Source: Anisus vortex (lineage: Eukaryota > Mollusca > Gastropoda > Planorbidae). From it: a stretch of DNA of 64,000 bases. A program made the position numbers and the translations under genes. Shown here piece after piece: positions 9,985 through 22,089 of the stretch (the first letter of the stretch is position 1; each line of letters starts with the position of its first letter). The stretch is from contig OX421499.1 of the NCBI GenBank assembly GCA_949126835.1, positions 12,619,200 through 12,683,199 on the forward strand, given 5' to 3'. Below the pieces are notes generated by a model. That model did no database searches. It was given only the letters and a program-made list of their open reading frames with translations, and was not told where the DNA came from.

Positions 9985-10436
9985 GGGGAGTTCCCTGTAA
10001 ACATGTAGGCCTAAGTTCCCTGTAAACATGTAGGCCTAAGTTCCCTGTCAACATGTAGGCCTAAGTTCCCTGTAAACATGTAGACCTAATTTCCCTGTAA
10101 ACATGTAGACCTAAGTTCCCTGTAAACATGTAGGCCTAAGTTCCCTGTAAACATGTAGGCCTAAGTTCCCTGTAAACATGTAGACCTAAGTTCCCTGTAA
10201 ACATGTAGGACTAAGTTCCCTGTAAACATGTAGGCCTAAGTTCCCTGTAAACATGTAGGCCTAAGTTCCCTGTAAACATGTAGGCCTAAGTTCCCTGTAA
10301 ACATGTAGGCCTAAGTTCCTGTAAACATGTAAGCCTAAGTTCCCTGTAAACATGTAGGCCTAAGTTCCCTGTAAATATGTAGGCCTAAGTTCCTGTAAAC
10401 ATGTAGGCCTAAGTTCCCTGTAAACATGTAGCCCTA
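9985..10436. repeat. 25-bp minisatellite, about 18 copies
   Basis: The unit is AGTTCCCTGTAAACATGTAG plus GCCTA. Most variation is G/A in AGGCC/AGACC. Units near 10315 and 10390 lack one C. The array starts just after the SINE-1 head. Confidence 0.95.
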
Positions 10437-10444
10437 AATATTGC

Positions 10445-10654
10445 ATAGCGATAAAGGCTTTAAAAAATGATTTTTATTAGTTCACTTTCCTAATTAGATC
10501 AGGCAACCCGTTCCACGCTCAAATAGTATTATATATAGCCGAAATAGTAGAACGACGATTTATCAAAATATCACCATATTGTTATCCCACCCACTCACCC
10601 CCATGCAACAATTAAACATAAGGACAAAAACACTTTTCTTATCCCTTAAACGAG
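10445..10654. mobile_element. Decayed LINE-A fragments in opposite orientations
   Basis: The first part (to about 10530) reads CAGGCAACCCGTTCCACGCT, LINE-A on the minus strand. The last part (10617-10660) reads ACACTTTTCTTATCCCTTAA, the upstream part of LINE-A on the plus strand. Both are partial. Confidence 0.5.
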
Positions 10655-10990
10655 AACAAATAATAATAATAGATTGATATATAGATAGATATATGGATAG
10701 ATAAAATGGTAGATAGATAAATACATAGATAAAACGATAAATAGATAAATAGATGAATAGATAAATAGATAAAAAAAATAGATAAATAGATAAATATATA
10801 AACAGATAAAAAGAAAAATAAATAAATAGATAAATAAATAAATAGATAAAAAAAGTTAAATATATAAATATATAAATAGATAAATAGATAAATAAATAAA
10901 TATATAAATAGATAAATAGATAAATATATGAAAAGATAAATAGATAAATAGATAAAAAGATAGATAGATAAATAGATAAAAAGATAATAA
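10655..10990. repeat. GATA-type microsatellite array
   Basis: Tandem (AGATAAAT)n and (AGAT)n with point variation. The long ILYFLIY-like minus-strand frames here result from the repeat. The hAT element at 11004-12772 splits this array from the one at 12781-13677. Confidence 0.95.
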
Positions 10991-11003
10991 TTATAAGTTA
11001 GAG

Positions 11004-12772
11004 CAGTGGTTCTTAACCTTTTGAAGTCGGGGAGCACTTTTGATCATGACAAAAATTTGGGGAGCACCAAAATCAAGGAGTAAAAAAAAACAAATACACA
11101 TACGCACGACTTTTATTGAAAATAAAAGATTAAACATAAGAGTTTAAAATTATAACATGACAAACAAATTTGTAATAAACATAAATTTAATAAGTAAAAA
11201 AATAACATTGAGCAGAAAAATAAAAAAGATTTAATGTGAAACCTGAGCTTTACGGTTTTTACAAATTTCAGTGATATTAGGCCTAATTTTAGAAATAGCT
11301 ACCCTCAATTCTTCATCCAAATTAGTAAGTGTTGCTCGTTTTTTAGTTTTTATGTTGGTGACTATCGAGAAACCGAGTTCACACAAATATGATGTTGAAA
11401 ATTGCAACAAGATTTTAAGTGCCTTCATGGAGAGAGCTGAGTATTCTTCTTGCACAAAGATCCAAAATTCTTCCAGAACCATTTCGGAAAATTTTTTTTT
11501 AAGTGCACGATCCGATGAAAGGTTGATTAATTCTTCTTCTTCTTGGTATGACAACTTACTATTTGATGTATCAACCGTGGCAAAGGGATAACGTATCCAG
11601 TCATATGTTTCTACGTTCATTGATGGAAAATAAAATTCAATCTTTTCTTCTAATAAAGTTAAATGCTGTGTTATCATTAAGAGAAGGAAAGATATCTACT
11701 TTCTTTTTCTCCAACAAACGATTTTTCCAAAAAATAACTTTTTTTCCGAAAGGCTGTCAATTTGTCGGTCGATGTTAAAAAATTTTCTTTTCTTCCTTGA
11801 AGGCTGGTATTAACACAATTTAAATAATCAAAAATATCAGCTAAATATGCCAATTTAGCACACCAAATGTCATTTTGAAGATATTCCACAAAATCATCCA
11901 TATTTTCATTTTGGAAAAAGGTCATCAATTCATCCTTCAGTTCTAAGAAACGACTTAACACTTTTCCTCTGGATAACCATCTCACTTCAGAATGCAAAAG
12001 CAAAGATTCGTACTTGGCTTCCATAGAGATGCAAAAATTTTTAAAGACGCGTATTTTCAAAGGTCTCGATTTTATGAAGTTTACCATATTTACAACTTTG
12101 TCTAGCACAGGTTTCAATGCTACTGGTAATGTTTTGGACACCAGAGATTCTCTGTGCAAAAAAACAGTGAGTAGATATAATATTGGCGTTTCTTTTCTTG
12201 GCGAGAGTCACAAACCCTTTTAATGAGCCTACCATTGATGGAGCACCGTCCGTACAAATTCACACACACAACTCCCATGATATTGTGAATTGTTCGAAAT
12301 AGGAAGAAATAGAATCAAAGACATCTTGTCCTGTCGAACGTTCGGTAAGCTCAAGACAGCACAGAAATTGATTCACTATTTCGGAACGGACATTTACTGA
12401 CCCGTTTTGAAAGCCGCTGCCAAAACGACCCAACCCCCCACTATTCAAACACACAAAACACTTTTTTAAATACAATTAATGAGTTTAAAAGTTAAATATT
12501 TTGTTAGATAAAGGCTTCAACTTTAATCACATATACATTTTATTTATGTAGCATTAGTATAAGTGAGTAAAAACTTCGTTACAAAAACAGTAAAAATAGG
12601 CAAAAAAGTCCGATTTTTCCCCGTTTGGACTACCTATTATAAGCATTTGTTCAGCTCAATCAGACAGAGTAAGTGAGTGAACATTAAATTTTGAGTTTCA
12701 TAATTTCGCGGAGCACTTGCAACTACCTCGCGGAGCACCAGTGCTCCGCGGAGCACCGGTTAAGAACCACTG
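11004..12772 (-). mobile_element. hAT transposon with TIRs and 8-bp target duplication
   Basis: The ends are CAGTGGTTCTTAACC and its exact reverse complement (15-bp TIR). AGTTAGAG flanks both sides (10996-11003 and 12773-12780). GGAGCAC motifs repeat just inside both ends. At 1769 bp it is short for an autonomous hAT element. It carries the C-terminal part of a broken transposase on the minus strand and appears to have lost the N-terminal BED-finger part. It inserted into a GATA array. Confidence 0.92.
11231..12475 (-). pseudogene. Decayed hAT transposase (ZBED5/FAM200-like), C-terminal two-thirds
   Basis: The transposase is readable across three frames. Minus-strand segments give NQFLCCLELTERSTGQDVF (12475-12260), then CTDGAPSMVGS, then HRESLVSKTLP and HSEVRWLSRGKVL (12159-11677), then YDWIRYPF and YLCELGFSIVTNIKTKKRA (11677-11231). 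The last stretch is the hAT dimerisation region. These match the hAT subfamily related to ZBED5 and FAM200-type proteins. Frameshifts occur near 12160, 11738 (an A run) and 11690. The N-terminal BED finger is missing, so it cannot encode an active enzyme. Confidence 0.85.
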
Positions 12773-12780
12773 AGTTAGAG

Positions 12781-13677
12781 AGATAAAAAGACAAATAGAT
12801 AGACAGATGAATAGATTAATAAATAACTAGATAAAAAGATAGATAGATACATAAATAAATAGATAGATAGATCAATAGATCAATAGATAAATAGATAGAT
12901 AGATCAATAGATCAATAGATAAATAGATAGATAGAAAATTAGATAAATAAATAAATAGATAAATAGATAGATAGATAAATAAATAAATAAATAAATATAT
13001 AAATAGATGAATACATGAATAGATTAATAGATGAATAGATAAATAGAAAAATAGATAAATAGATAAATATATAAATATATAAATATATAAATACATAAAT
13101 ACATAAATAGATAAATAGATAGATAAATAGATAAATAAATAAATAGATAAATAGATAAATAGATAAATAGATAAATAAATAAATAGATAAATAGATAAAA
13201 AGAAAAATAAATACATATATGAATAAATAAATAGATTAATAGATAAATAAATAAATATATGAATAAATAAAAAGATAAATATATAAAAAGATAAATAGAT
13301 AAATAGATAAATAGATAAATAGATAAATAGATAAATAGATAAATAGATAAATAGATAAATAGATAGACAGATAAATAGATAAATAGATACATAGATACAT
13401 AGATACATAGATACATAGATAAATAGATAAATAGATAAATAGATAAATAGATAAATAGATGAATAGATGAATAGATGAATAGATGAATAGATGAATAGAT
13501 GAATAGATGAATAGATGAATAGATGAATAGATGAATAGATGAATAGATAAATAGATAAATAGATAAATAGATAAATAGATAAATAGATAAATAGATAAAT
13601 AGATAAATAGATAAATAGATAAATAGATAAATAGATAAATAGATAAAGAAGATAAATAGATAAATAGATAGATATAT
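12781..13677. repeat. Long (AGATAAAT)n / GATA array
   Basis: About 900 bp of AGAT and AGATAAAT units, with homogeneous sub-blocks such as (AGATGAAT)n at 13457-13546 and (AGATACAT)n near 13387-13417. Long minus-strand frames here are repeat translations, not genes. Confidence 0.95.
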
Positions 13678-13735
13678 AGCTTTAGTTAGATTTCTCGGTT
13701 GTAAAGATTAAACATATTCCATTAATAGATTAGAC

Positions 13736-14911
13736 CATAGGTTCTCAACCTTTTTCGGCTCACTGCCACCTTTTACAATTTTTTTCCACTTACCCCCCCC
13801 CCCCCCAAACTCTTTTTAGTGTCCACTCCCCTCCCCCGAACCCCCTCTGGAAGTTAAAGGGTCAATATAGTTTCCGCAATTGTTTTTAGGCCGACTACAT
13901 TTTGTGTGTGCTTATTTATTTTCTTTATAGCATCAGAAAAGGAAACATAATGTAAGAATTAATAGATCACAAAATTTACCTAAAGAAGAGGCTTTAAAAA
14001 AAATCAAAATTAATTTGAATCGTTTGCCTGGTGTGTTGCTAGTAGTTTGTCTAAGTAAATTATATTAATCCTCTAATAATTAAATCTTGTTTTGAATACC
14101 ATAATGTTGAATGTATATAAAGAAATAATAATTAATCAGTAATATTTGTTATATTACAAAACAGAACTTGTTAGCATCATTATTGAAGCAAATAATATGG
14201 AAACATTTATTAATTTAAAGGGAGATAATTATCCCGTTTCATTTCAGCTAATACTTATAATCTTTTTTTTTACTTTAATAAATACAATTTATAATTTTTA
14301 AATGATCAAACTGTAAAAAGTATTTTCAAATTATATAAATATTAAATGACCAAAGAATTTAGATGTATATTTATAAGCATTACAATAACTACCCAGTCTG
14401 TATGATTACTACGTATCTATTTCGCTCTAGGCTATTACAAACTTTTCTTCTACGTTTCAAATGCATTAAAGTACATCTCGTTAAAACTGATATCAAAATA
14501 TAATTAATATTAACAGACGTTAGGGCAACAGTCATTATTTAAGTTAATACTAGGGATCGGTCAGCAGGGTTGACAGTCCGGTGAACTAACCACAGGACCA
14601 ACCGGCCGCACACCATACTTGCCAAATACTGACCTCTACTTCATCGTAAAAATCATTTCGGTTCCTATTTCTTTTAAGTATGTAGGCCTACTGTTCGGGG
14701 ATATCAGATATTTAGCTGCACTTGGGTTTAAATCACATTTGCTTCAAAAACTGATCGATTGAAATAGCTGAGGTGTTCACATTATATCAGGTACGTTTGT
14801 ACCGCCCACTTGCCCTTCACCGTCCCCCAATATCCCCCGGGAACATCAGCGCCCCCTAAAGCTTCTCACCGCCAACCCTGGGGGCGCTAACTCCCCCGTT
14901 GAGAACCTATG
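13736..14911. mobile_element. Non-autonomous hAT-like element, 1176 bp
   Basis: The ends are CATAGGTTCTCAAC and its reverse complement, with GATTAGAC on both sides (13728-13735 and 14912-14919). It has no transposase frame. The interior near 14120-14430 resembles 39978-40078 plus 40835-41045. A SINE-2 head fragment lies inside at about 14553-14610. A C run occurs at 13793-13806. Confidence 0.88.
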
Positions 14912-14949
14912 GATTAGACATAAAATAGAAAGATGCTAGAACAAATGAA

Positions 14950-15130
14950 GTACTCTTTCTTTCTAAAGCATGGGATGGGATGCCTGAAAAAAAAACAGGA
15001 GAACATGTAACTTAGCATCATTTAAACCATTCATAAAAATGCAAGACTAGACTCAGATCGCGAATAAGCGTAGGACGCAATAAAATTCTTTATAGAAGGA
15101 GCGTCTGTAATATGTAAGATAAGATAACAC
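14950..15130 (+). mobile_element. LINE-A 3' end
   Basis: From about GGGATGCCTGAA through GCAAGACTAGACTC and GAAGGAGCGTCTGTAAT to the (ATAAG)n end near 15127. Only the last part of the coding tail is left. Confidence 0.85.
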
Positions 15131-15195
15131 ACACCCTACGCCCATGCAAAAAATGTTCCAGATTTCGTCACCACAAATGTTTAACTCTGTAGACG

Positions 15196-15290
15196 TCATA
15201 GGCGTCAAACTCAAGGCCAGCGGGTCATATCAGGCCCTGGGAACAATATGATTCGGGCCTCGAGATAAACCATATTATATTTATAAAGAA
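15196..15290. mobile_element. Possible hAT MITE fragment
   Basis: ATAGGCGTCAAACTCAAGGCC followed by GGGTCATATCAGGCCC resembles the CAGGGGTGTCAAACTC..GGCCC start of some hAT elements. I see no matching right end. Confidence 0.35.
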
Positions 15291-15461
15291 AAGTCAAGGT
15301 CTCCAATGATCATTAACAATGTGTCATGCTCGTTCTGCAACCTTAAGTGTGGTTTGATTTTAGACTTTTAGCGTGCAATTGAGATTATACTGCCTGCAAC
15401 AGGACATTCCATCTTAAATTGAAACTAATTAAGCTTAAACGCTTCTACTCACGCGAATAGT

Positions 15462-15725
15462 AAGTAAGTATAGTAAAGTAATCACATGCGGACCAAATTG
15501 ATCTTAGGGCCGGTGGAGCAGCGTCCACATGTTTCAGTTGCCGCGGCATACTAGGGGATGTGTGGCCAGCACAACGCCCAGCCGCCGTTACTTCACCCCA
15601 ACTAATGTCAGGTACACATCAGAGCTGGGTAGACTCAGAAACACATCCTAGCCTTCACCAGGATTAGAACCCAGGATCTTCAGTACGTCAGTTGAACGCG
15701 CGTGCCGGTCGGCCACCGTGCCCAT
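15462..15725 (-). mobile_element. SINE-1 copy, minus orientation
   Basis: Body and head as in the family. The tail is AAGTAAGTATAGTAAAGTA at the left, and the B box region reads CCAGGATTAGAACCCAGGA (one change from GATTCGAACC). Confidence 0.85.
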
Positions 15726-17595
15726 ATTCACGTGACTAGCCAATGAGAAATGTTACACAAAGTATTTTTACTTCTTAGTAGTCAACTTCAAGGCCGCCAC
15801 AAGTTCACGGACTGGAAAATCGTGAGAATGATTTGTCACCGCGGATGAATACATACGGCTGTAAAAAATGTCTCCCGAAGTCCGCCATAAACTGTAGGCC
15901 GTCGTCTTATCAACGAGCACAGGTTCTTGGGAAAAGGTTTTAGCTTTTTAAAGGGTTTTTCTGATTGAGACCGGAAATTCCCTGAAACGCTGCAAAGACG
16001 TTTCCGGATTTTTCCCATTTTTTTTTCCTCTTCCCAAAATAGGTTTGAGCTTTATAGTTCTAATTTTACAACTGTGAAAGATCAAGAAAAGTTTTAAAGG
16101 TTTAACGTTATATCAGTGTACACTGAGATTCTGCACAACAATACAAACAGAAAGTAGCTAAAATCGATAGCGAACAATTAAAGTATTGACTATGGACAAG
16201 TCTTAATGAGGCCTAACCTTTTCAATGGGTCAGGGTTTATCGTGTTCACAAACTTCCGGTACATTTCCGTCAATACTCATTTAATTATCTTTTCGCATTT
16301 TGCTGGTGTTGGACAATTTATCTCAACCCCGTCTCCCAGTTCTGGTCTCTTATAAATAGACAAGGCTAAAGTATTAGACATCAGTTATGAGGAATCTGTT
16401 TTTAAAAAGTTCATCGGTTTTACGCCAAGATGGTTACAGGTCATACCCACTACCAAAAGCCATGACCAATGCCACAAGTCATAACTTAACGCCACATGTC
16501 ATAAACTGAGAACACCAAGTCATAACGAAATGCCACAGGCTATACTGACACACCACAGGTAAATAACCCCCCAAAGCCACACGCCATAAGCCACACGTAG
16601 AAAAACGGCCACATCTGTTGGGCTACAACATTACATACTCACAAGGCCCACATATTATATTTACAAGAACATCGACCGTAATATCCATGTAACATTCCAT
16701 TAAATAACAACATCCGCTCAGCAGACAATAGGCTCTACTGATTCTGCAGCCAAGTCCAGTTCCTTGACAGTAAATCTAGCTAGCACACGCAGTTATAGTT
16801 AACGTAAAGATAACAGAAAAAACAACAATAACATGCAATTTTAACAAGCAGAAACTAGCGGAACCATAACAATTATACACACGCACAAATTGAATACCGT
16901 TCTTTTTTGGTTCAGAATCCGTGAAACAACGACCTATCGTAAGAAAGAGATGTCACCACAAACAGAAACACATCACAATGGCTACAAAAAACAAATAACA
17001 TAAAAATAAAACAGCAGAAAATTCTCTTAGAGAAAACCTTGGTGTACACAATTTACTTCCTTTCGAAAATAACGAAATAACATTTCGTGTGTTGTGGTTT
17101 GTTTTCTTTATGTTGTGTGAGGTTGGGGGGGGGGTGAAGTGACATGTGAGAGGGGGTGGGGAGGGGGAAGATTTTTTGAGTGTCCATCAACTTGCCATCA
17201 CGTGACAGATATAAAAAAAAATGCTAAAAATAAGAGACAAGGTATGCACGCAGACGGCATCTGTGACGTCATGTCTTATACGGTTTGAATAATTCAGGCT
17301 CCATTTTCTGTGAACTCGGGAAAGTGATAAAATGTTTTTTTTTTAAATCTCTTCACGTTGTAAGACATGCAAATGTCATTCTTTATTAACTGACTCGGGC
17401 GAAAAAGTGGGGAGGGAAGGGGAGGGGAGGGGGAGTTCTGGAGGAGGATTACAAAAATAAAATCTCTGCGACTATCTAAAACTTCTGGAATTAACATGGG
17501 ATTCTTTTGTTCGGCGTAGGGATTCAGACGGGGGGACTTCTTGTTTGACCAGTGAAATATCCCTGACAGTTCGAGACAAACCCAAACAAACATAT
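15726..17595. other. Non-coding, with an old dispersed repeat and a degenerate tandem repeat
   Basis: 16183-16380 resembles 41160-41345 (GACAAGTCTTAAT, GAACTTCCGGT, CAGTTCTGGTCT in the same order). 16430-16615 is a degenerate tandem around GCCACAAGTCATAAC. G-rich runs lie near 17126-17170 and 17400-17440. No gene is supported. Confidence 0.45.
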
Positions 17596-17809
17596 TATCT
17601 TATCGTATCTTATTATTACAGACGCTCCTTCCATCTTATCTTATATATTACAGACGTTCGCATTTCTATTAGTGTTTTAAATGAGGATAAGTTACTGGCT
17701 TTCCTGGTTTGTTCAGGCAACACATTTGATGCCCGGATGCCACTCAGGAAGAAAGAGTACTTATATGCATTTGTTCTCGTTTTAGGGATAAGGACAGTGT
17801 TGTTGTCCA
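17596..17809 (-). mobile_element. LINE-A 3' end, minus orientation
   Basis: (CTTAT)n, TTACAGACGCTCC, then the coding tail IRASNVLPEQTRK in reverse, ending near the GAGAACAAATGCATATAAG motif. The terminal TTACAGACG block is duplicated at 17619 and 17648. Confidence 0.85.
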
Positions 17810-18244
17810 TATGTTAATCTGAACATTGCAACAGGCTGTTGTTGTGTAGTATTTCTAAATGATAGATATACAAATAGCATTGCCATTATGGATAATGAAA
17901 TGCAAAAAAAATAAAATGTGAATGTCTATAAAAAGAAAACTAAAACAGAATTTGACTTCCTAAGAACTCCTGTATTAATAAATTGTCTCCCTTAAAACCA
18001 TTGACTGGATTTAGTTGTGTTGACGTGTGTCACCCAGCCCAAAGCCGTTAATGTAAGAAGGACGTTGGGGGTTTGATTGGGGATTGATCGGTTGAGAGCC
18101 GGCCCCACTTAAAACGTCTGTGGCTGAACTAGTACATAGGTCAGTGTACTTGTTGACTTAAGGGGTGGTTTTAGTATTATCGTAAACTTTAGATTTAGAG
18201 AATGAAAGAATGATGAGGTATTGGGGGAGGGGTATATTTAGATA
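17810..18244. other. AT-rich sequence, nothing recognised
   Basis: No gene or named repeat is visible. Confidence 0.3.
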
Positions 18245-18545
18245 AATTACAATACACTGGGGAAATAGAGAGAGAGAGAATATAAATAAATATAAAGAGA
18301 GACAAAAGAAAAGGAAAAAAAGAGAAAAGATAGAAATATAGTGAACGAGGAAGAAAAATAGAAAATGATAGAGAGTGAGAAAGAGAGAAAGAAAGAGAAA
18401 GATGGAGGGAAATGTATCCAGTAAGAGAGAAAAGGATTGAGAAAGAGTAAAAGAGAGAGAGAGAGAGAAATAGATAAAATGAAAGAAATGAGATAGAGAA
18501 TGAGAGAGAGAGCGAAAGAGAGAGAGAGAGAAGGAAGAAGAAATA
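18245..18545. repeat. GA-rich simple sequence
   Basis: Irregular (GA)n, (GAAA)n and (AGAG)n purine tracts. Confidence 0.85.
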
Positions 18546-19458
18546 GATGTAAAGAAATGTATAAAAGATTAAATTATTCCTCTGTTTGATAAATGAATGG
18601 ACAGTGCCAACAAACTAAAAACCACACACACACACACACAAACACTTGTCTATTTCCGCTTGGCTGACACTGTCTCCAGTGAAGCGTTTCACTAATGGAC
18701 CAGCACTAAAAAAATTAATCTAGCACTAGCACTCCCTCAACATTTTAGCGTTTCAGCAACTTTTCTCTTCTTCCACACGGAAAAAAACAACAACTACATT
18801 TTAACAACAATATCTAACAACATATACAACTCTTCAATTAACAAATGTTAACACTGACCAACAGTCCGTACAGAATGAAAGCAAACGGAACAAACCACAG
18901 TTTTAGAAATGTTATACCAATTTACTGCACGAATCGAAAGTATGTATCCACTGCACGTTGGTCCTATCCATTTTATTCAAATTTTTACTTCAGGGGAAAT
19001 GTTATCTATCCAGAAAATGAACATTTTTTATCCTAAAAAAGATTTAAAACTTGGAAAAACACAAACAAAAAGAAACATTTTTCTTTTCGTTACTTTTTTT
19101 CACGGTTAGACTTTTTAAAAACTCTTTTTATAGCATCCAATCAAACGCGAGATTTCCAGAAAGAGATATATTTGAAAAAAAAATAAGACAAACACCTTTT
19201 CGCGAGGACATCCTAAAACAAATTAATTTCCTTAGTCCACCGAGCCTTTTATATTTTTTTCTGGTTGACCGGAAGGAATCTTGCACCACTCCAATTAGCC
19301 CGAACATACCACTCCACTCCCCTCCCCACACTCCACACAAACAAACACACACACATATTTTGGCGGTTGTTTTTTTTATTCCCGCCCCAGCTATTTTCAA
19401 ACAATGTTATTAATTACGTCTGAGCCGAACTAAGTCAACAAAGTCAATATTGAGACTC
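18546..19458. other. AT-rich non-coding
   Basis: A short (CA)n lies at 18623-18641. Small ORFs at 18845-19413 have no recognisable motifs and overlap on both strands. I do not support a gene. Confidence 0.3.
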
Positions 19459-19592
19459 GGTCACGAAGGTGTTTGTATGTGTTTGTGTGTTAAGTGTGTG
19501 TTTGTCTGTTATCTGGTGTGAGTGTGTGTATGTGTGTGTCAGTGTGTGTGTCAGTGTGTGTGTATGTGTGTGTGTGTATGTGTGTGTGTGTG
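19459..19592. repeat. GT-rich microsatellite
   Basis: Interrupted (GT)n with GTAT and GTCA variants. Confidence 0.9.
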
Positions 19593-19734
19593 CTATTTTT
19601 GTTGTTCAATTAGACTGATACGATAATCAATACATTTCATGTCTTAAATTAAACGCATGGACCAGTTTTTAATGGTCATTAAACATGGTTGTTGCATCTT
19701 TTTTTTTTTTATTTCCCGTGAAATAAAAAAGAAG

Positions 19735-20008
19735 TTAAGTACCCCTTCGGATCCAATTGAAGCAGCGTCTCACCAGTTTATGTGGCCACTGCATACTTGT
19801 AGATTGTGTGGTCAGCACAAGGCCCCAGCCGCGTTTTACTTAAAGTCAGATACCCGTCAGATACTTAAAGTCAGGTACCCAACAGAACTGGGTAGACTCG
19901 GGGACACCCTCCAGACCCCGGAAAAAAATCTCAAGCCTTCACCAGGATTCGAACCCAGGACCTTCGGTACGCCAGACGTAACGCTCTGCCGCTCGTCCAC
20001 CGAGCCCC
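19735..20008 (-). mobile_element. SINE-1 copy, minus orientation
   Basis: Full-length. B box GGTTCGAATCC is intact in reverse complement and the A box region is at the right end. The TCAG(G/A)TACCC segment is locally duplicated near 19847-19880. Confidence 0.9.
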
Positions 20009-20090
20009 CTACATGGTGACAAGTAAATCTACACTGAGTGCTTAGAAGAATTATGAACGAAGATGACTAAACATTGTGAATTATACATTT

Positions 20091-20278
20091 ATCTTATCTT
20101 ATACATTACAGACGCTCCTTCTATAAAGAAGATTATTGCGTCCTACGGTCATCCGTGGTCCGAGTTTAGTCTTGCATTTTTATTGATGTTTTAAATGATG
20201 TTAAGTTACTGGTTTTCCTGGTTTGTTCAGGCAACCCATTCCATGCTCGAATGCCACTCGGGAAGAAAGAGTACCTTG
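20091..20278 (-). mobile_element. LINE-A 3' end, minus orientation
   Basis: Well preserved from (CTTAT)n and TTACAGACGCTCCTTCTATA to GGGAAGAAAGAGTACC. Confidence 0.9.
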
Positions 20279-20343
20279 TAGCAAAGCTGTCATTTTTGTA
20301 AAGATTCACCCATTCCATTGCGTTTGAGTACACTTTTTAACAA

Positions 20344-20478
20344 GCCACACTGCTTTAGCACTCCATTTATTGTAGAAAGATTTTCATTGCCTTTTTGGAT
20401 GCCTTTCGTGTGTTATTGATAATCGTTCTGCGTGCCAAGTCTGTTACGCGTTTTGAAGGTTGCCTATCCCCTGGTCTA
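20344..20478 (+). mobile_element. Fragment of the 8829-type hAT MITE
   Basis: TTGTAGAAAGATTTTCATTGCC, TCTGCGTGCCAAGTCTG and GGTTGCCTATCCCCTGG match the right part of the family. The left end is missing. Confidence 0.55.
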
Positions 20479-20622
20479 CACTGTTGTTTATGTTTTTCCG
20501 GTGGATGGGAGGGATTTCCCGGAGTCTACCCAGCTCTGGTTTGTACCTGACACAGTCTTATTTATTGCCCAGGGCTACGGAAACTGTGGCAGGCGTTGCA
20601 ATTGTATTTGTTTTATCACATA

Positions 20623-21094
20623 TAGGGTTGCCATCCATCCCAATATATCCGGGACGTCACCGTTAGGGACCTTCTTGTCTCGACATCCCGACAAGACCAA
20701 ATTTTGTCCCGATTTTGCAAAATACTGTTACGAGCTTGGATCAGGTACTGAAGTAACGCCATCTGTTAGCGCAACATGTAAATCCAGCCTCAGTTGAAAG
20801 AAATCGACAGCTGCCAGCCACCAGGGACTGTGGAATCAATCTTACAGTGCCAGTTTAACCACAAGCTGACTTGCATTAAGTTTTATAAATACGTAAAAGA
20901 GAAAAATGACTTGGTGAAAAAGGTGAAATCTTGAGACAAATATGGTGAACCAACTACTTCTACCGCAACAAGTTCCATGTAATTGTGTTCTAAATAAAAA
21001 GTTATTAGATCTATATTAAAAAACATTTTTCTTCATTTCTACATCCCCATCTCAGAGTGTCCCAACGAGGTCCCAGCAAGATATGGCAACCCTA
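20623..21094. mobile_element. hAT-like MITE, 472 bp
   Basis: The ends are TAGGGTTGCCAT and ATGGCAACCCTA (12-bp TIR). Flanks are ATCACATA (20615-20622) and ATCACGTA (21095-21102), 7 of 8 identical. The interior has repeated GGGAC and GTCCC motifs near both ends. No transposase is visible. Confidence 0.8.
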
Positions 21095-21204
21095 ATCACG
21101 TATGACATACAGGAGGCATGTGGAAAGTGGAGGGTAGGTGTGTCTGTGGTAAAAACGTTTGCCCCCCATCCGTCGTTATTTAACCTAACATATTCCGGGT
21201 ACTC

Positions 21205-21451
21205 TTGCAATCCGAGACAAAAACACTTTCCTTATCCCGTATGCGAGAACAAATGCATATATAAGTACTCTTTCTTCCCAAGTGGCATTCGGGCATGGAA
21301 TGGGTTGCCCGAACAAACCAGGAAAACCAGTAAGTTAACATCATTTAAAAATTTAATAAAGATGCAAGACTAGAGTCGGATCACGGATGAGTGTAGGACG
21401 CATTAATTTTCTTTATATAAAGAGAGTCTGTAATACATAAGATAAGATAGA
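21205..21451 (+). mobile_element. LINE-A 3' end, long copy
   Basis: Contains the upstream ACACTTTCCTTATCCC and GAGAACAAATGCATATA motifs, then an intact coding tail (SFFPSGIRAWNGLPEQTRK to a stop at 21371-21373) and the 3' UTR to (ATAAG)n. Confidence 0.92.
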
Positions 21452-22089
21452 CATGCAAATGTCACCAGATTCCAAGTAACACATTTAGCATCGTAGGATT
21501 TGAACCCAATTCTCTTACAATAATAAGTAGACTCCTGGGTGCTAGACCACAATGGTCCAAGTATTTGACACACATACGAGAGATGAATTTCACACCAGTG
21601 CTTTTTCTTTAAAGGGCGTAGGGGTGGGGGGATGGTGGTTCTTGTTTGTGTGGTTGTGTGGTTGTACTGTTATGTTTTTTTCTTATACGCTTTAGCCTTC
21701 TCTGTTAATTCCAGCCACAAGATAGGACAGTGGCTGGCTTCTAATTGCAAAGCTAGAGGCCCCAGCGATAGAAAGGTGGGGGTGGGGACATACAAGAGCT
21801 TGGCTACCATGATTAAACGGTGACAACCTAGAACTCCTGGGTGTTTTAGAAAGGGAGGGAGATCGGTTTAACCACGAGGGAGCGCTCGTTCAGAGATGAG
21901 GGTGATGTTTAGGAGTTAGTGGGCGAGCGTTATGTATGGAAGATGTGTTATATACATTATAGCCACTTATAGCAGAGCTAGAAACACCTCAGAGGAAAAA
22001 CGTTAAAAGCATAGATATAAAGATGTATAAAGCATAACTTATAAATATAAAACAATGATCTCATCAATAGACTGAACGCTATCGAGATA
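21452..22089. other. Nothing recognised
   Basis: A G-rich patch lies near 21616-21640. No feature is supported. Confidence 0.3.

Noticed and set aside
12872..13416. Long ORFs rich in Ile, Tyr, Leu and Phe
   Set aside because: They are translations of the (AGATAAAT)n microsatellite. The same applies to 10639-11037 and 49695-50171.
19051..19413. 120-codon plus-strand ORF
   Set aside because: Overlapped by a similar-length antisense frame, AT-rich, with no recognisable motif.
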